From CAZGMC01 sp964526565 (GTDB lineage Bacteria > Pseudomonadota > Alphaproteobacteria > DSM-16000 > Inquilinaceae): 34,867 bases of DNA. Location: positions 1 through 34,867 of the forward strand of contig CAZGMC010000040.1 of the NCBI GenBank assembly GCA_964526565.1, given 5' to 3'. Shown here one piece after another: positions 23,954 to 32,028 of the stretch (positions within the stretch are counted from its first letter, which is position 1; every line of letters begins with the position of its first letter). The notes beneath the pieces are model-generated. The model was given only the letters and a program-made list of their open reading frames with translations. It made no database searches and was not told the DNA's origin. The translations under genes were made by a program, and so were the position numbers.

Positions 23954-25093
23954 ATGTTGCCGGGTCCGATCCTCTACCATCGCGGCATGGACGGTGCTGC
24001 CGTCCGTCTGGCCATTGCCGTCGTGCTGCCGGAGGGCGAGGCGCCGCCGCCGCTGCGCATCGAGGGCGCCGCGACGGCCGGCCCGGTTTCTCTCACGACG
24101 CGATGCAGGCGGCGGTCGGGGACTATTACTTCGACCGCTATTGCCGGCTGTGGAGCCAGCCGTCGATCGCCCAGGTCCTGGCCGCGGTGCCGTCGCTGAT
24201 GATGTGGGACGACCACGACATCTTCGACGGCTGGGGCAGCCATGCTCCCGACCTGCAGGCCTGTCCCGTGTACCAGGGCGTGTTCGCCGCCGCCCCGCGA
24301 GCAGTTCGCCCTGTTCCAGCTCGGCGCCCGACCCGATGCCCTGCCCGACGGTTACGGCGACCGCAGCGGCGGTCACTTCGGGTGGGCGGGCCGGATCGGC
24401 GGCGTCGGCGTGGTCGTTCCCGACCTGCGCTGGGAACGCACCGACCGGCGCGTGATGGGCGAGGGCGGCTGGCGGTTCGTGGCAACCGCGCTGCTCGGCT
24501 TCGACGGGTGCAGCCATGGGCTGGTCGTGTCGAGCGTGCCATTCGCCAACGTCGACCTGTCGGCGGTCGAGCGGGTCATGGTGCTGCTGCCCGGCGCGCA
24601 GATCTGTCAGGACGACCTGCGCGACCAGTGGATGAGCCTTGCCCACCGGGAGGAATGGTGCCGGCTGGCCGACCGCCGGTTCGCCGTTTCGCAGCGGCTC
24701 GGCGTGCCGGTCACGGTCGTGTCGGGCGAGATCCATTTCGGCGGGCTGGGCCGCATCGACCGTGGGCCGCTGCGGATCGTGCAGCTGACCGGCTCGGGCA
24801 TCGCGCATCCGCCGCCGTCGGGCGCCTATGCCTGGCTGCTCGACCGGCTCAGCCGGCGCCGGCAGCGGCGGTGTGATGGCACGGCCACGCAAGTGCTGCC
24901 GCTGCCGGGCCTCGGCCGCCGCTTTCTCGCCGCCCGCAACTGGCTGGAGCTCGATATCGCTGGGGACGGGAACCTCGTCGCACGCTGGCACCACGACGGC
25001 GCCTGGCCGACCCCGCTGACCTGGACCGACGACCGTGCCGCCGTGGACCCGGACCGGGTTGCGGATTACCAGACCGCCCTCGTCACGACATAG
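23954..25093 (+). pseudogene. Broken PhoD-like metallophosphatase
   Basis: Three reading frames together give an incomplete PhoD-like phosphatase. Frame one from ATG 23954 reads GPILYHRGM and the N-terminal beta domain to about 24090. A second frame then reads VGDYYFDRYCRLW and PSLMMWDDHDIFDGWGSH to about 24296. A third frame continues EQFALFQLGARPD through VSGEIHFGG and GSGIAHPPPSGAYAWLLDRL to TGA at 25091-25093. The second shift is explained by one extra C near 24296. At the first junction roughly a hundred residues are missing, including the usual metal-binding GDQ region. The WDDHD and GEIHF metal motifs survive. The 3' end overlaps the convergent DUF2177 gene by 28 bases. Two lesions plus a deletion make a sequencing error unlikely. 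Confidence 0.85.
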
Positions 25094-25467
25094 CCGGCTA
25101 CCGCCGAGGCCGCCGTCAGTGCCGTGCCCCAGGCCAGGTCGACGACCGTGACGGCCAGCGGCCAGCCGCGCAGCGTGGCCAGGTTGGTCATGTCGTAGGT
25201 GCCGTAGGCGAAAAAGCCGAACAGGGCGCCGAACAGCAGCGCCGTGGTCCAGTTCCCGGACCGCAGCGCCGGGGCGACGGCGAAGATGATGATGCCGACG
25301 ATGTACAGGATGTAGAACGCACCGGCGGCGAAGAGATTGACCTTGTCCGCCATCAGGGCACCGAGATGGCCGGCATAGAACGACCGCATCACCACGCCCA
25401 GCCAGAGGAAGTCCAGCAGGAAGAACACGACGGCCGTGGCGACGTAGGCGATGATGTACTGGGTCAT
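25066..25467 (-). CDS. DUF2177-family small membrane protein
   Basis: A 133-residue integral membrane protein with four predicted helices. The family-type features are FFLLDFLWLGVVMRSFY in the first helix, a tyrosine-rich second segment, GFFAYGTYDMTNLATLRGW and a final helix with DLAWGTALTA. The function is unknown in any organism I can name. ATG 25467 is preferred to a TTG six bases upstream. The 3' end overlaps the phoD pseudogene convergently. It lies about 395 bases downstream of ctrA on the same strand with its own likely promoter region. Confidence 0.85.
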   Translation of the reverse strand: MTQYIIAYVATAVVFFLLDFLWLGVVMRSFYAGHLGALMADKVNLFAAGAFYILYIVGIIIFAVAPALRSGNWTTALLFGALFGFFAYGTYDMTNLATLRGWPLAVTVVDLAWGTALTAASAVAGYVVTRAVW

Positions 25468-25862
25468 GGGCAATGCCGATCCGGTCCTTGCGCGAAGACG
25501 TTCGGGACGACGCCGTTCCGCTGCGGGGGTATTCGCCCCCCGATGCCGGTCACGCCGGCCGGCGTTTGCGGACGGGGCACGGGCAGCAGGGCGTGACTCG
25601 CATCAGGCACGTTGATCGCGGGCCGCCGCGATCAAGCGGTTGCGGGTCATCTCTTTGCTGGAGGCCCCTGAGGCCGGCATCCGGTACGCTTCGATCGGCG
25701 GCTGGATCGGCCAGGACGTGTCGATACCGCACTCGACCCGCAGCCCGGAACCAGAGCCCGTCGACACGGTCGCACCGGCCGGTTCGGCGGTGCTCGCCGG
25801 TACCGGTCGGGAACGGCGCCCTTGCGGACGCCTCTGGGGGTGACGCTGCGCCGCCCCGGCGT
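25468..25862. other. Intergenic region between ctrA and the DUF2177 gene
   Basis: About 395 bases. It should hold the end of the ctrA transcript and the promoter of the DUF2177 gene, but I see no clear terminator or -35/-10 pair. A GACTC (GANTC methylation site) lies near 25594. Open frames here lack ribosome sites or family features. Confidence 0.4.
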
Positions 25863-26597
25863 TCAAGCCATCGCCGACTTGCGCTGTCTGGCCGGCGGCG
25901 GCTCCTCCTCCTGCGGCGCAGCACCGGGGTCGCGCAGGACGTAGCCGCGGCCCCAGACGGTCTCGATGTAGTTGTCACCGGCGGTCGCCGCGGCCAGCTT
26001 CTTGCGCAGCTTGCACACGAACACGTCGATGATCTTCAGTTCCGGCTCGTCCATGCCGCCATAGAGATGGTTCAGGAACATCTCCTTGGTCAGCGTCGTG
26101 TTCTTGCGCAGCGAGAGCAGCTCCAGGATGCCGTATTCCTTGCCGGTCAGGTGCAGCGGCTGGCCGTCCACCTCGACCGTGCGGGTGTCCAGGTTGACCG
26201 TCAGCCGGCCGGTGCGGATCACGTTGTCGGAATGGCCCTTGGAGCGGCGCACGATGGCGTGGATGCGGGCGACCAGCTCGCGGCGGTCGAACGGCTTGGT
26301 CAGGTAGTCGTCGGCGCCGAAGCCCAGGCCCTTGATCTTGTTCTCCTGCTCGGTCAGGCCGGACAGGATCAGGATCGGTGTATCGACCCGCGCCGCGCGG
26401 AAACGCCGCAGCACCTCGTAGCCGTCGATGTCCGGCAGCAGCAGGTCCAGGATGATGATGTCGTAATCGTACAGCTTGCCGATCTCCAGGCCGTCCTCGC
26501 CCAGATCGGTGGTATCGACAACGAAGCCCTCCGCCTGGAGCATCAGATCGATGCTCTTCGCCATCGCGCTGTCGTCTTCGACCAGAAGGACGCGCAT
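25863..26597 (-). CDS. ctrA: Cell-cycle response regulator CtrA
   Basis: A 244-residue OmpR-type response regulator that controls cell-cycle, motility and division genes in alphaproteobacteria. The receiver domain (1-115) has acidic pocket EDD (7-9), phosphorylated D51 in IILDLLLPD and lysine in LTKPF. The DNA-binding domain (about 125-225) has the nearly invariant CtrA stretches LTGKEYGILELL, MFLNHLYGGMDEPELK and VWGRGYVLRDP. The tail after residue 228 is glutamate/proline-rich and ends in MA rather than the AA degradation signal of Caulobacter, so ClpXP control may differ. ATG 26597 begins MRVLLVEDDSAMAKSI as in all homologues. TTAA-type sites and GANTC sites upstream suggest autoregulation and methylation timing. 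It is divergent from fliI. Confidence 0.98.
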   Translation of the reverse strand: MRVLLVEDDSAMAKSIDLMLQAEGFVVDTTDLGEDGLEIGKLYDYDIIILDLLLPDIDGYEVLRRFRAARVDTPILILSGLTEQENKIKGLGFGADDYLTKPFDRRELVARIHAIVRRSKGHSDNVIRTGRLTVNLDTRTVEVDGQPLHLTGKEYGILELLSLRKNTTLTKEMFLNHLYGGMDEPELKIIDVFVCKLRKKLAAATAGDNYIETVWGRGYVLRDPGAAPQEEEPPPARQRKSAMA

Positions 26598-26680
26598 GAC
26601 TCAACTCCCGCATGTTCCCGATAACGCCGGATTCCGGAGGCCGCCCGGTGACTTAAGAAAGGTTAACCATCACAGGTTAA
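26598..26680 (-). promoter_or_regulatory. ctrA upstream region with CtrA-like and GANTC sites
   Basis: GACTC (26598-26602) and GATTC (26630-26634) are CcrM-type GANTC methylation sites. Three TTAA elements lie at 26653-26656, 26663-26666 and 26677-26680; the middle one reads TTAACCAT, a known CtrA half-site form. The spacings (6 and 10) are not the textbook 7. Autoregulation and methylation control of ctrA are known in Caulobacter. Confidence 0.65.
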
Positions 26681-26803
26681 CACAAGGTGAATGGTGCAAC
26701 GCAAGGGTCGCAGGGTTTACGGCGATTTAACGGGTGTCGGTCATTCTGCCGCCGATAAAGGTTGATCGACTGCTCGAGAATATGTCGCAAAAATGGGGTC
26801 GTC

Positions 26804-28165
26804 GTGACGCAGCCGCTCGGCACTCTGGTCGACGACATCAACGCCATCCCGGCACGCCGCCTGTACGGCCGCGTCGGCAGTGTCATGGGCCTGCTCGTGG
26901 AGGTGGCCGGGGTGGACCGGCACCTGTCCATCGGCAGCCGCCTGGTGATCGAGGCGCGCGGCGGCCGGCGCGTGCCGTGCGAGGTGGTCGGCGTGCGCGA
27001 GGGCAGGGCGCAGCTGATGCCGTTCGGCCGGCTGGAGGGCGTCGGCCTGGGCTGCAAGGCCGAGGTCGTCGGCGCCCAGCCGGTGATCTACCCGTCCGCG
27101 GCGTGGCTCGGCCGTGTCGTCAATGCCCTGGCCGAGCCGGTCGACGGCCGCGGCACACTGCCCGCCGGCAAGGTCGCCGTGCCGTTGCGCAACCGGCCGC
27201 CGCCGGCGCACGCCCGCAGCCGCGTCGGCGGCAAGCTGGACCTGGGCGTGCGTGCGCTCAACAGCTTCGTCACCTGCTGCCGCGGCCAGCGCCTCGGCAT
27301 CTTCTCCGGCTCCGGCGTCGGCAAGTCGGTGATGATGGCGATGCTGGCCCGGTTCACCGCTGCCGACGTCACCGTCATCGGCCTGGTCGGCGAGCGCGGC
27401 CGCGAGGTCCAGGAGTTCATCGAGGACAACCTCGGCGCCGAGGGCCTGGCGCGCAGCGTGGTCGTCGTCGCCACCTCTGACGAGCCGCCGCTGATGCGCC
27501 GCCAGGCGGCCTACACCACCATGGCCATTGCCGAGTCCTTCCGCGATGCCGGCCGCCACGTGCTGTGCATGATGGACAGCATCACCCGCTTCGCCATGGC
27601 CCAGCGCGAGATCGGCCTGTCGGCGGGTGAGCCGCCGACCAGCAAGGGCTATCCGCCGACCGTGTTCGGCGAGCTGCCCATGCTGCTGGAGCGCGCCGGC
27701 CCCGGCACCGGCGCGGGGGCGATCACCGGGCTGTTCTCGGTGCTGGTCGAGGGCGACGACCACAACGAGCCGATCGCCGATGCCGTGCGCGGCATCGTCG
27801 ACGGGCACATCGTGCTGGAGCGGGCCATCGCCGAGCGCGGCCGCTACCCGGCCATCAACGTGCTGCGCTCGCTGTCGCGCATGATGCCCGGCTGCAACAC
27901 GCCGGCGGAAAACGAGGTGGTGCGGCGGGCGCGTGGCCTGCTCGCCACCTACGAGGACATGGCCGAGATGATCCGGCTCGGTGCCTACCGCGCCGGCAGC
28001 GACCCGCGGGTCGACGAGGCGATCCGCTACCACCCGGCCCTGGAGGCGTTCCTGGGCCAGGACAAGAACGAGCGCAGCGACCTGGCCGACGGCTATGCCC
28101 GGCTGGCCGAGGTCCTGGGCATGACCGCGCCAAACCCCGCCGCCGGCGCGAACGGCGGGAGGTAA
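26804..28165 (+). CDS. fliI: Flagellum-specific ATPase FliI
   Basis: A 453-residue ATPase that powers and regulates the flagellar type III export apparatus with FliH and FliJ. The Walker A motif GSGVGKS covers about 169-175, the GERGREVQEF catalytic glutamate region follows, and the MMDSITRFAMAQREIGL and PPTVFGELPMLLERAG stretches are diagnostic for FliI over F1 beta. GTG at 26804 is chosen: it has GGGG five bases upstream and gives the typical N-terminal length, while a TTG at 26762 would add 14 unrelated residues. It is followed six bases later by fliJ. It is divergent from ctrA across about 200 bases, so CtrA may control flagellar export genes directly, as in Caulobacter. Confidence 0.96.
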   Translation: MTQPLGTLVDDINAIPARRLYGRVGSVMGLLVEVAGVDRHLSIGSRLVIEARGGRRVPCEVVGVREGRAQLMPFGRLEGVGLGCKAEVVGAQPVIYPSAAWLGRVVNALAEPVDGRGTLPAGKVAVPLRNRPPPAHARSRVGGKLDLGVRALNSFVTCCRGQRLGIFSGSGVGKSVMMAMLARFTAADVTVIGLVGERGREVQEFIEDNLGAEGLARSVVVVATSDEPPLMRRQAAYTTMAIAESFRDAGRHVLCMMDSITRFAMAQREIGLSAGEPPTSKGYPPTVFGELPMLLERAGPGTGAGAITGLFSVLVEGDDHNEPIADAVRGIVDGHIVLERAIAERGRYPAINVLRSLSRMMPGCNTPAENEVVRRARGLLATYEDMAEMIRLGAYRAGSDPRVDEAIRYHPALEAFLGQDKNERSDLADGYARLAEVLGMTAPNPAAGANGGR

Positions 28166-28171
28166 AGCCGC

Positions 28172-28603
28172 GTGAGCAATCTCGACACCCTGATCCGGCT
28201 GCACCGCCAGCAGCTTGACGAGAGGCGGCGGGCGCTGGCCGACCTGGAGGCGCTGGCCGACCGGCTGACGGCCGAGACGGCGCGCCTGGACGAGGAGGTC
28301 GCCGGCGAGAGCGCCTTCTCCGCCGCCAGCGAACTGCCGCCGCCGACCCTGCCGGCCTACCTCCAGGCCAGCCGGAACCGGCGCCGGCGACTCGTCGAGT
28401 CGCTGGCCCAGGTGCAGGACCAGATGGCCGCGGCGCGCGAGGAGATTGCAGCGGCCTTCCAGGAGCTCAAGAAATTCGAGCTGACCCAGGCCGGCCGCGA
28501 GCACCGCGCGCAGCTGCGGGCCCGCCGGGTGGAGACCGCCACCTACGACGAGATCGCGGCGACCGGCCACATCCGCCGCCGGGCCGGCGCCGAGGGCGCA
28601 TAG
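28172..28603 (+). CDS. fliJ: FliJ-like flagellar export chaperone
   Basis: A 143-residue, highly charged protein predicted to be a two-helix coiled coil, as expected for FliJ, the central stalk-like partner of the FliI ring. It has no other domain. Sequence similarity within this family is low, so the call rests on size, coiled-coil character (heptads in RRALADLEALADRLTAETA and EEIAAAFQELKKFE) and its place six bases after fliI. Start is GTG at 28172 with GGGAGG 12 bases upstream. Confidence 0.85.
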   Translation: MSNLDTLIRLHRQQLDERRRALADLEALADRLTAETARLDEEVAGESAFSAASELPPPTLPAYLQASRNRRRRLVESLAQVQDQMAAAREEIAAAFQELKKFELTQAGREHRAQLRARRVETATYDEIAATGHIRRRAGAEGA

Positions 28604-28610
28604 GCTCCGG

Positions 28611-28642
28611 CGCGACGGCGCGACGGCGCGACGGCGCGACGG
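28611..28642. repeat. 8-bp tandem repeat, four copies
   Basis: Four exact copies of CGCGACGG immediately follow fliJ. The unit is not a multiple of three and the array is outside coding sequence. Confidence 0.95.
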
Positions 28643-28727
28643 CCTTGGGCCGCAGTGGGGAGGGGCTTGCGGAGGCTCTTGCGGAGGAAGGGCGCTTCGC
28701 GGCCTAATGGGCCGTGAGCGGACCGCC

Positions 28728-29942
28728 ATGAGCAAGACCTGCCCTGTTGCCCCAGTCCCGCCGGCACGTGGTGTCGGGAACGCCGCCCGGTGGGCCTGCC
28801 GCCGGCTGCGCGCGCTGCGTGTGGGCGCCCCGCTGGCGGCGCTGCGGCGTCTGGCACCTGCCCTGCTGGTGATATCCGTCGCCGCCTGCGCCGGCGATGC
28901 CGGCGACCCGCCATGGCGGTCGTGGTCGGAGATGACGCCGCAGCAGGTGCTGGCGACGCAGCTGCTGCTGCAGGGTGCGGCGCGCGGCCGCGACGACATC
29001 GTCGTGCTGGCGGTGGGCGGCGGCGCCGACCTGGAGGCGCGCGAGCCCGAGAGCGGGCAGACCGCCCTGATGCTGGCCGCGCAGGGCGGCCATGCCGACA
29101 TCGCCGTGGTCCTGCTCGCCTCCGGCGCCGATCCGGATGCCGTCGATCGCGACGGCCGCACCGCCCTGATGCAGGCCGCCGCCCATGGGCACGCCGCAAC
29201 GGTCGATATCCTGCTGGCCGGCGGCGCCGATCCGGAGCGGCGCGACCCGCGGTTCGGCTACACGCCGCTGATGATGGCGGCGCTGCTGGGCCATGTCGAC
29301 GGGATCGCGGCGCTGATGGACGGCGGTGCGGACGGCGACGCCGCCGCGCCGCAGGGCGGCGCCACGCCGCTGATCCTCGCCGCCGGCAGCGAGGCGGCCA
29401 CCGCACCGCAGGCGGTGGCCGAACTCGTCGTGCGCGGCGTCGACATCGGCCGGGCACGGGCCGACGGCGTCGATGCCTTGATGACGGCCGCCGCCGCCGG
29501 CAACGACGACATCGTCAACCTGCTGCTCGGCGAGGGGGCCGATCCCTCGTCCCGCGCGGCCGACGGGGCGACGGCGCTGGGCGTCGCCGCGGCGACGGGG
29601 CAGGACGAGCTGGTGGAGCTGCTGCTGGCTGCCGGTGCCGACCCCGATGTCCGCAGCGACGACGACCGCACGCCGCTGATGCTGGCCGCCTGGCATGGCC
29701 GGGCGGCGGCGGCGGCACGCCTGCTTGCCGCCGGGGCCGACGTCAATGCCGCCGCCGGGCGCAACGGCTGGACGGCGCTGATGCTGGCCGCCAACCGCGG
29801 CAACGAGCCGATGGTCCGGATGCTGCTCGATGCCGGCGCCGACGCCTCGATCATCGCCGCCGACGGCATGACGGCACGCCGCGCCGCCGAGCTGATCGAC
29901 AGCGAGTCGGTGGCCAGCCTGCTGCCCGAGACCGACGGCTGA
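28728..29942 (+). CDS. Ankyrin-repeat putative lipoprotein
   Basis: About 404 residues. A hydrophobic stretch ending VISVAAC (lipobox cysteine C54 from this start) suggests a lipoprotein with an exported ankyrin domain. At least eight ankyrin repeats follow from about residue 90, with repeated GxTALMLAAQGGHADIAxxLL-type and GADPD patterns spaced near 33 residues. Ankyrin domains bind proteins; the partner is unknown. ATG 28728 has GAGCGG upstream; a GTG at 28821 would give a compact 24-residue lipoprotein signal and is a serious alternative. It sits 125 bases after fliJ, but there is no evidence that it belongs to the flagellar operon. It converges with the DUF2889 gene. Confidence 0.85.
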   Translation: MSKTCPVAPVPPARGVGNAARWACRRLRALRVGAPLAALRRLAPALLVISVAACAGDAGDPPWRSWSEMTPQQVLATQLLLQGAARGRDDIVVLAVGGGADLEAREPESGQTALMLAAQGGHADIAVVLLASGADPDAVDRDGRTALMQAAAHGHAATVDILLAGGADPERRDPRFGYTPLMMAALLGHVDGIAALMDGGADGDAAAPQGGATPLILAAGSEAATAPQAVAELVVRGVDIGRARADGVDALMTAAAAGNDDIVNLLLGEGADPSSRAADGATALGVAAATGQDELVELLLAAGADPDVRSDDDRTPLMLAAWHGRAAAAARLLAAGADVNAAAGRNGWTALMLAANRGNEPMVRMLLDAGADASIIAADGMTARRAAELIDSESVASLLPETDG

Positions 29943-29966
29943 GCCGGTCGCCGGTCAGGCCGGCTC
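29941..29966. terminator. Possible bidirectional terminator stem
   Basis: A 7-bp perfect inverted repeat, GAGCCGG (29941-29947) and CCGGCTC (29960-29966), with a 12-base loop, lies between the convergent ankyrin and DUF2889 genes and overlaps their stop codons. There is no T-tract, so the call is weak. Confidence 0.3.
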
Positions 29967-30533
29967 CGTCACTCCCGTATAAAACTTCGGCCACAGGCGG
30001 CCGACGATGGGGCCGTCGCTGGCGAAGGCGTGGCAGGAGTTGACCAGCGGCGGCAGCTTCTGCGGCTGTTCGCCGGTGTGCTCCAGGCGGCGGCCGTGCT
30101 CGCGCGCCAGGATCGGATAGATCGTCTGGAACGCGGTCGTCGCCATCGGTCCGAGCAGCTCGCTCAGGTGGGTGCAGCCGTGCACGGCGCCCAGCCGTTC
30201 CTTGACCTTGCGCGTGAAGCCGGAGGCGATCGACAGGCCCTTGAGCGTGGCGTAGGCCGGTGCGATCGCCGGGCAGACATGGTACGGCGACTTGTCGGTG
30301 GCGGCCTCGATGTCGACGATGGTGAACCGGTCGTCCAGGGTGATGCGCAGCCACATCTCGTGGATCGGGTCGCCCGGCTCGATGGTGCCGCGCTCGTCGT
30401 TGTGGAAGGCGTAGGTCTTGACGTCGGTCAGGTGGCCCTCGATGTCCCACAGCCCGTCGGCCCGGCGGTAGCCGCGGCATTCGACGGTCCGGGTGTGGAT
30501 CGGCTCGCGCTTGGCCGGCGGCGACAATGGCAT
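29955..30533 (-). CDS. DUF2889-family protein
   Basis: A 192-residue protein matching the DUF2889 pattern: ECRGYRRADGLWDIEGHLTD near the start, PIHEMWLRITLD in the middle, GFTRKVKERLGAVHGCTHLSELL and a C-terminal cysteine in NSCHAF. The biochemical function of the family is not known. No signal peptide or membrane helix. The ATG at 30533 fits the family N-terminus. The perfect palindrome 57 bases upstream suggests control by a MerR-type repressor of branched-chain amino acid or fatty acid breakdown, which would place this protein near acyl-CoA metabolism; this is inference. The upstream gene is hidden by the N gap. Confidence 0.88.
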   Translation of the reverse strand: MPLSPPAKREPIHTRTVECRGYRRADGLWDIEGHLTDVKTYAFHNDERGTIEPGDPIHEMWLRITLDDRFTIVDIEAATDKSPYHVCPAIAPAYATLKGLSIASGFTRKVKERLGAVHGCTHLSELLGPMATTAFQTIYPILAREHGRRLEHTGEQPQKLPPLVNSCHAFASDGPIVGRLWPKFYTGVTEPA

Positions 30534-30589
30534 GGCCTCGCTCCGTGGCCAGTGGGGGGGCGGCCCGCGCGGGTCCGCACGGCAGGTTT

Positions 30590-30605
30590 ACGTTTACGTA
30601 AACGT
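30590..30605. promoter_or_regulatory. Perfect 16-bp palindrome, LiuR-like operator
   Basis: ACGTTTACGTAAACGT is its own reverse complement. With flanking TTT and CAT it closely resembles operators of LiuR-type MerR-family regulators of branched-chain amino acid and fatty acid degradation. It lies 57 bases upstream of the DUF2889 start and 20 bases from the assembly gap, so it may also serve a divergent gene lost in the gap. Confidence 0.7.
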
Positions 30606-30625
30606 CATAGCGGCGGCGCCCGGTC

Positions 30626-30725
30626 NNNNNNNNNNNNNNNNNNNNNNNNNNNNNNNNNNNNNNNNNNNNNNNNNNNNNNNNNNNNNNNNNNNNNNNNNNN
30701 NNNNNNNNNNNNNNNNNNNNNNNNN
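30626..30725. other. Assembly gap of exactly 100 N
   Basis: A second scaffold gap of unknown true size. It hides the start of the Nudix gene and any gene divergent from the DUF2889 gene. Confidence 0.98.
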
Positions 30726-31343
30726 CCGCTGGTGGAGATCGACGAGCGCACGGTCGACTACGCGTTCGCCGGGCGCTTCCGCATCGTGCGCGCGACGTAC
30801 CGGTTCCGCCGCTTCGACGGCACGATGAACGACCCGGTGACCCGCATCAGCTACGAGCGCGGCGATTCGGTGGGTGTGCTGCTGTACGATCCGGCGGCCG
30901 AGGCGGTCGTGCTGGTCCGCCAGTTCCGCTATCCGGTCTACGAGGGGCTGGGCGAGGCCGCCCGCGGCGCCGCGGCGCGCGCCGCCTGGATCCTGGAGAT
31001 CGTCGCCGGCGAGGTGGACGAGGGCGAGAGTGTTGCCGACGTGGCCCACCGCGAGCTGCTGGAGGAGGCCGGCTACCATATCGCCGGCGAGCTGGAGCCG
31101 GTGGCTGCGCCATACATGAGCCCCGGCGGCACCTCGGAGCGCATCCACATCTGCCTGGGCCGTGTCGACCACACGGCCGCCGCGGCAGCTGGCGGCGGCG
31201 TGGCAGCGGAGGGCGAGGACATCCAGGTGGTCACCCTGCCGCTGGCCGAGGCCCTGGCCGCCATTGCCGACGGCCGGATCACCGATGCCAAGACGATCAT
31301 CGCGCTGCAGCACCTGGCCCTGCGCCGGGTCGGCCTGGCCTAG
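30726..31343 (+). CDS. Nudix hydrolase, ADP-ribose or GDP-mannose pyrophosphatase-like (5' end in gap)
   Basis: The visible 205 residues are a Nudix-fold pyrophosphatase; the start lies inside the N gap. The complete Nudix box is GEVDEGESVADVAHRELLEEAGY, matching GX5EX7REUXEEXGU with metal ligands in REXXEE. The preceding VLVRQFRYPVYEG and the following YMSPGGTSERIHI match the NudF/NudK subgroup that cleaves ADP-ribose or GDP-mannose. An alanine/glycine-rich insert follows the catalytic core. Product choice between these sugars cannot be made from this fragment. The frame is open from the first base after the gap. Confidence 0.92.
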   Translation, partial: PLVEIDERTVDYAFAGRFRIVRATYRFRRFDGTMNDPVTRISYERGDSVGVLLYDPAAEAVVLVRQFRYPVYEGLGEAARGAAARAAWILEIVAGEVDEGESVADVAHRELLEEAGYHIAGELEPVAAPYMSPGGTSERIHICLGRVDHTAAAAAGGGVAAEGEDIQVVTLPLAEALAAIADGRITDAKTIIALQHLALRRVGLA

Positions 31344-31468
31344 CGGCAGTCGGCGATTTCACCGTCTGTATAGTCCGCGATCCACTTCATGCCCGTGTCC
31401 CGGTCTGATAAGAAGTTCCGGAGCAGCAAGAACGCCTATGACATGTCGACCGCTTATGGAGGATGACA

Positions 31469-31924
31469 ATGGCATCCTGGCATCCGGCGACGACGGCATT
31501 GGCCGCCATTTCGATGTTCGGTGCGAGCGTTGCCATGGCGGGACCGGCGGGGGCGCAGATCGACCCGTGCGCGCACATCACCGATCCGTTCCGGGCACAA
31601 CACTGCTACGCGGCGCAGCAGGGCGACGCGGCCGTCCGCGACTATCTACAGTCGCTGACGCCGCGTCAGCGGTCTCTGGTCAGCGGCACCAACGCCCTGA
31701 TCGAGGAGCATGTGCAACGCAATGGCCGGCTGCCGGAGATCTCTCCGCAATCGCCGTTCGTGTCCGAGGTGTTCCGCCGCCTGCACGTGGCGCCGGCGGA
31801 ACAGCAGTTCGTCTATCAGCACATGACGAGCTCAGTGCGCGGCCGGCAGGAGATGCAAGCCTTGGATAACGAGATCTGCCGGGCGGCCCGCGCACAAGGT
31901 TTCCGCCTGCCGGACTGCCCATAG
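31469..31924 (+). CDS. Small secreted hypothetical protein
   Basis: A 151-residue protein with a classical signal peptide (hydrophobic residues to about 28, ending AGPAGAQ). The mature part has two cysteine pairs, in DPCAHITDPFRAQHC and NEICRAARAQGFRLPDC, which could form disulfides in the periplasm. I do not recognise the family. ATG 31469 is chosen because GGAGG lies six bases upstream; the ATG at 31463 directly touches that site. It stands alone between the Nudix gene and the TerB-like gene. Confidence 0.75.
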   Translation: MASWHPATTALAAISMFGASVAMAGPAGAQIDPCAHITDPFRAQHCYAAQQGDAAVRDYLQSLTPRQRSLVSGTNALIEEHVQRNGRLPEISPQSPFVSEVFRRLHVAPAEQQFVYQHMTSSVRGRQEMQALDNEICRAARAQGFRLPDCP

Positions 31925-32028
31925 GGTCGGACGCCCGTCCTGGTCGGTCCGGAGTGCAGCATCTTGCAGATCCGCTCGCGCATCCCGATATCCGCGGCGC
32001 ATCAAGATGGGCTGACGGGGACGGGGTG

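Noticed and set aside
25603..25866. Possible small gene directly after ctrA on the minus strand
   Set aside because: It needs a TTG start overlapping the ctrA stop, has no ribosome site and has a proline/serine/arginine composition typical of non-coding GC-rich DNA.
26741..29161. Long minus-strand open frame opposite fliI-fliJ
   Set aside because: Shadow frame over clearly coding FliI and FliJ sequence, with biased composition.
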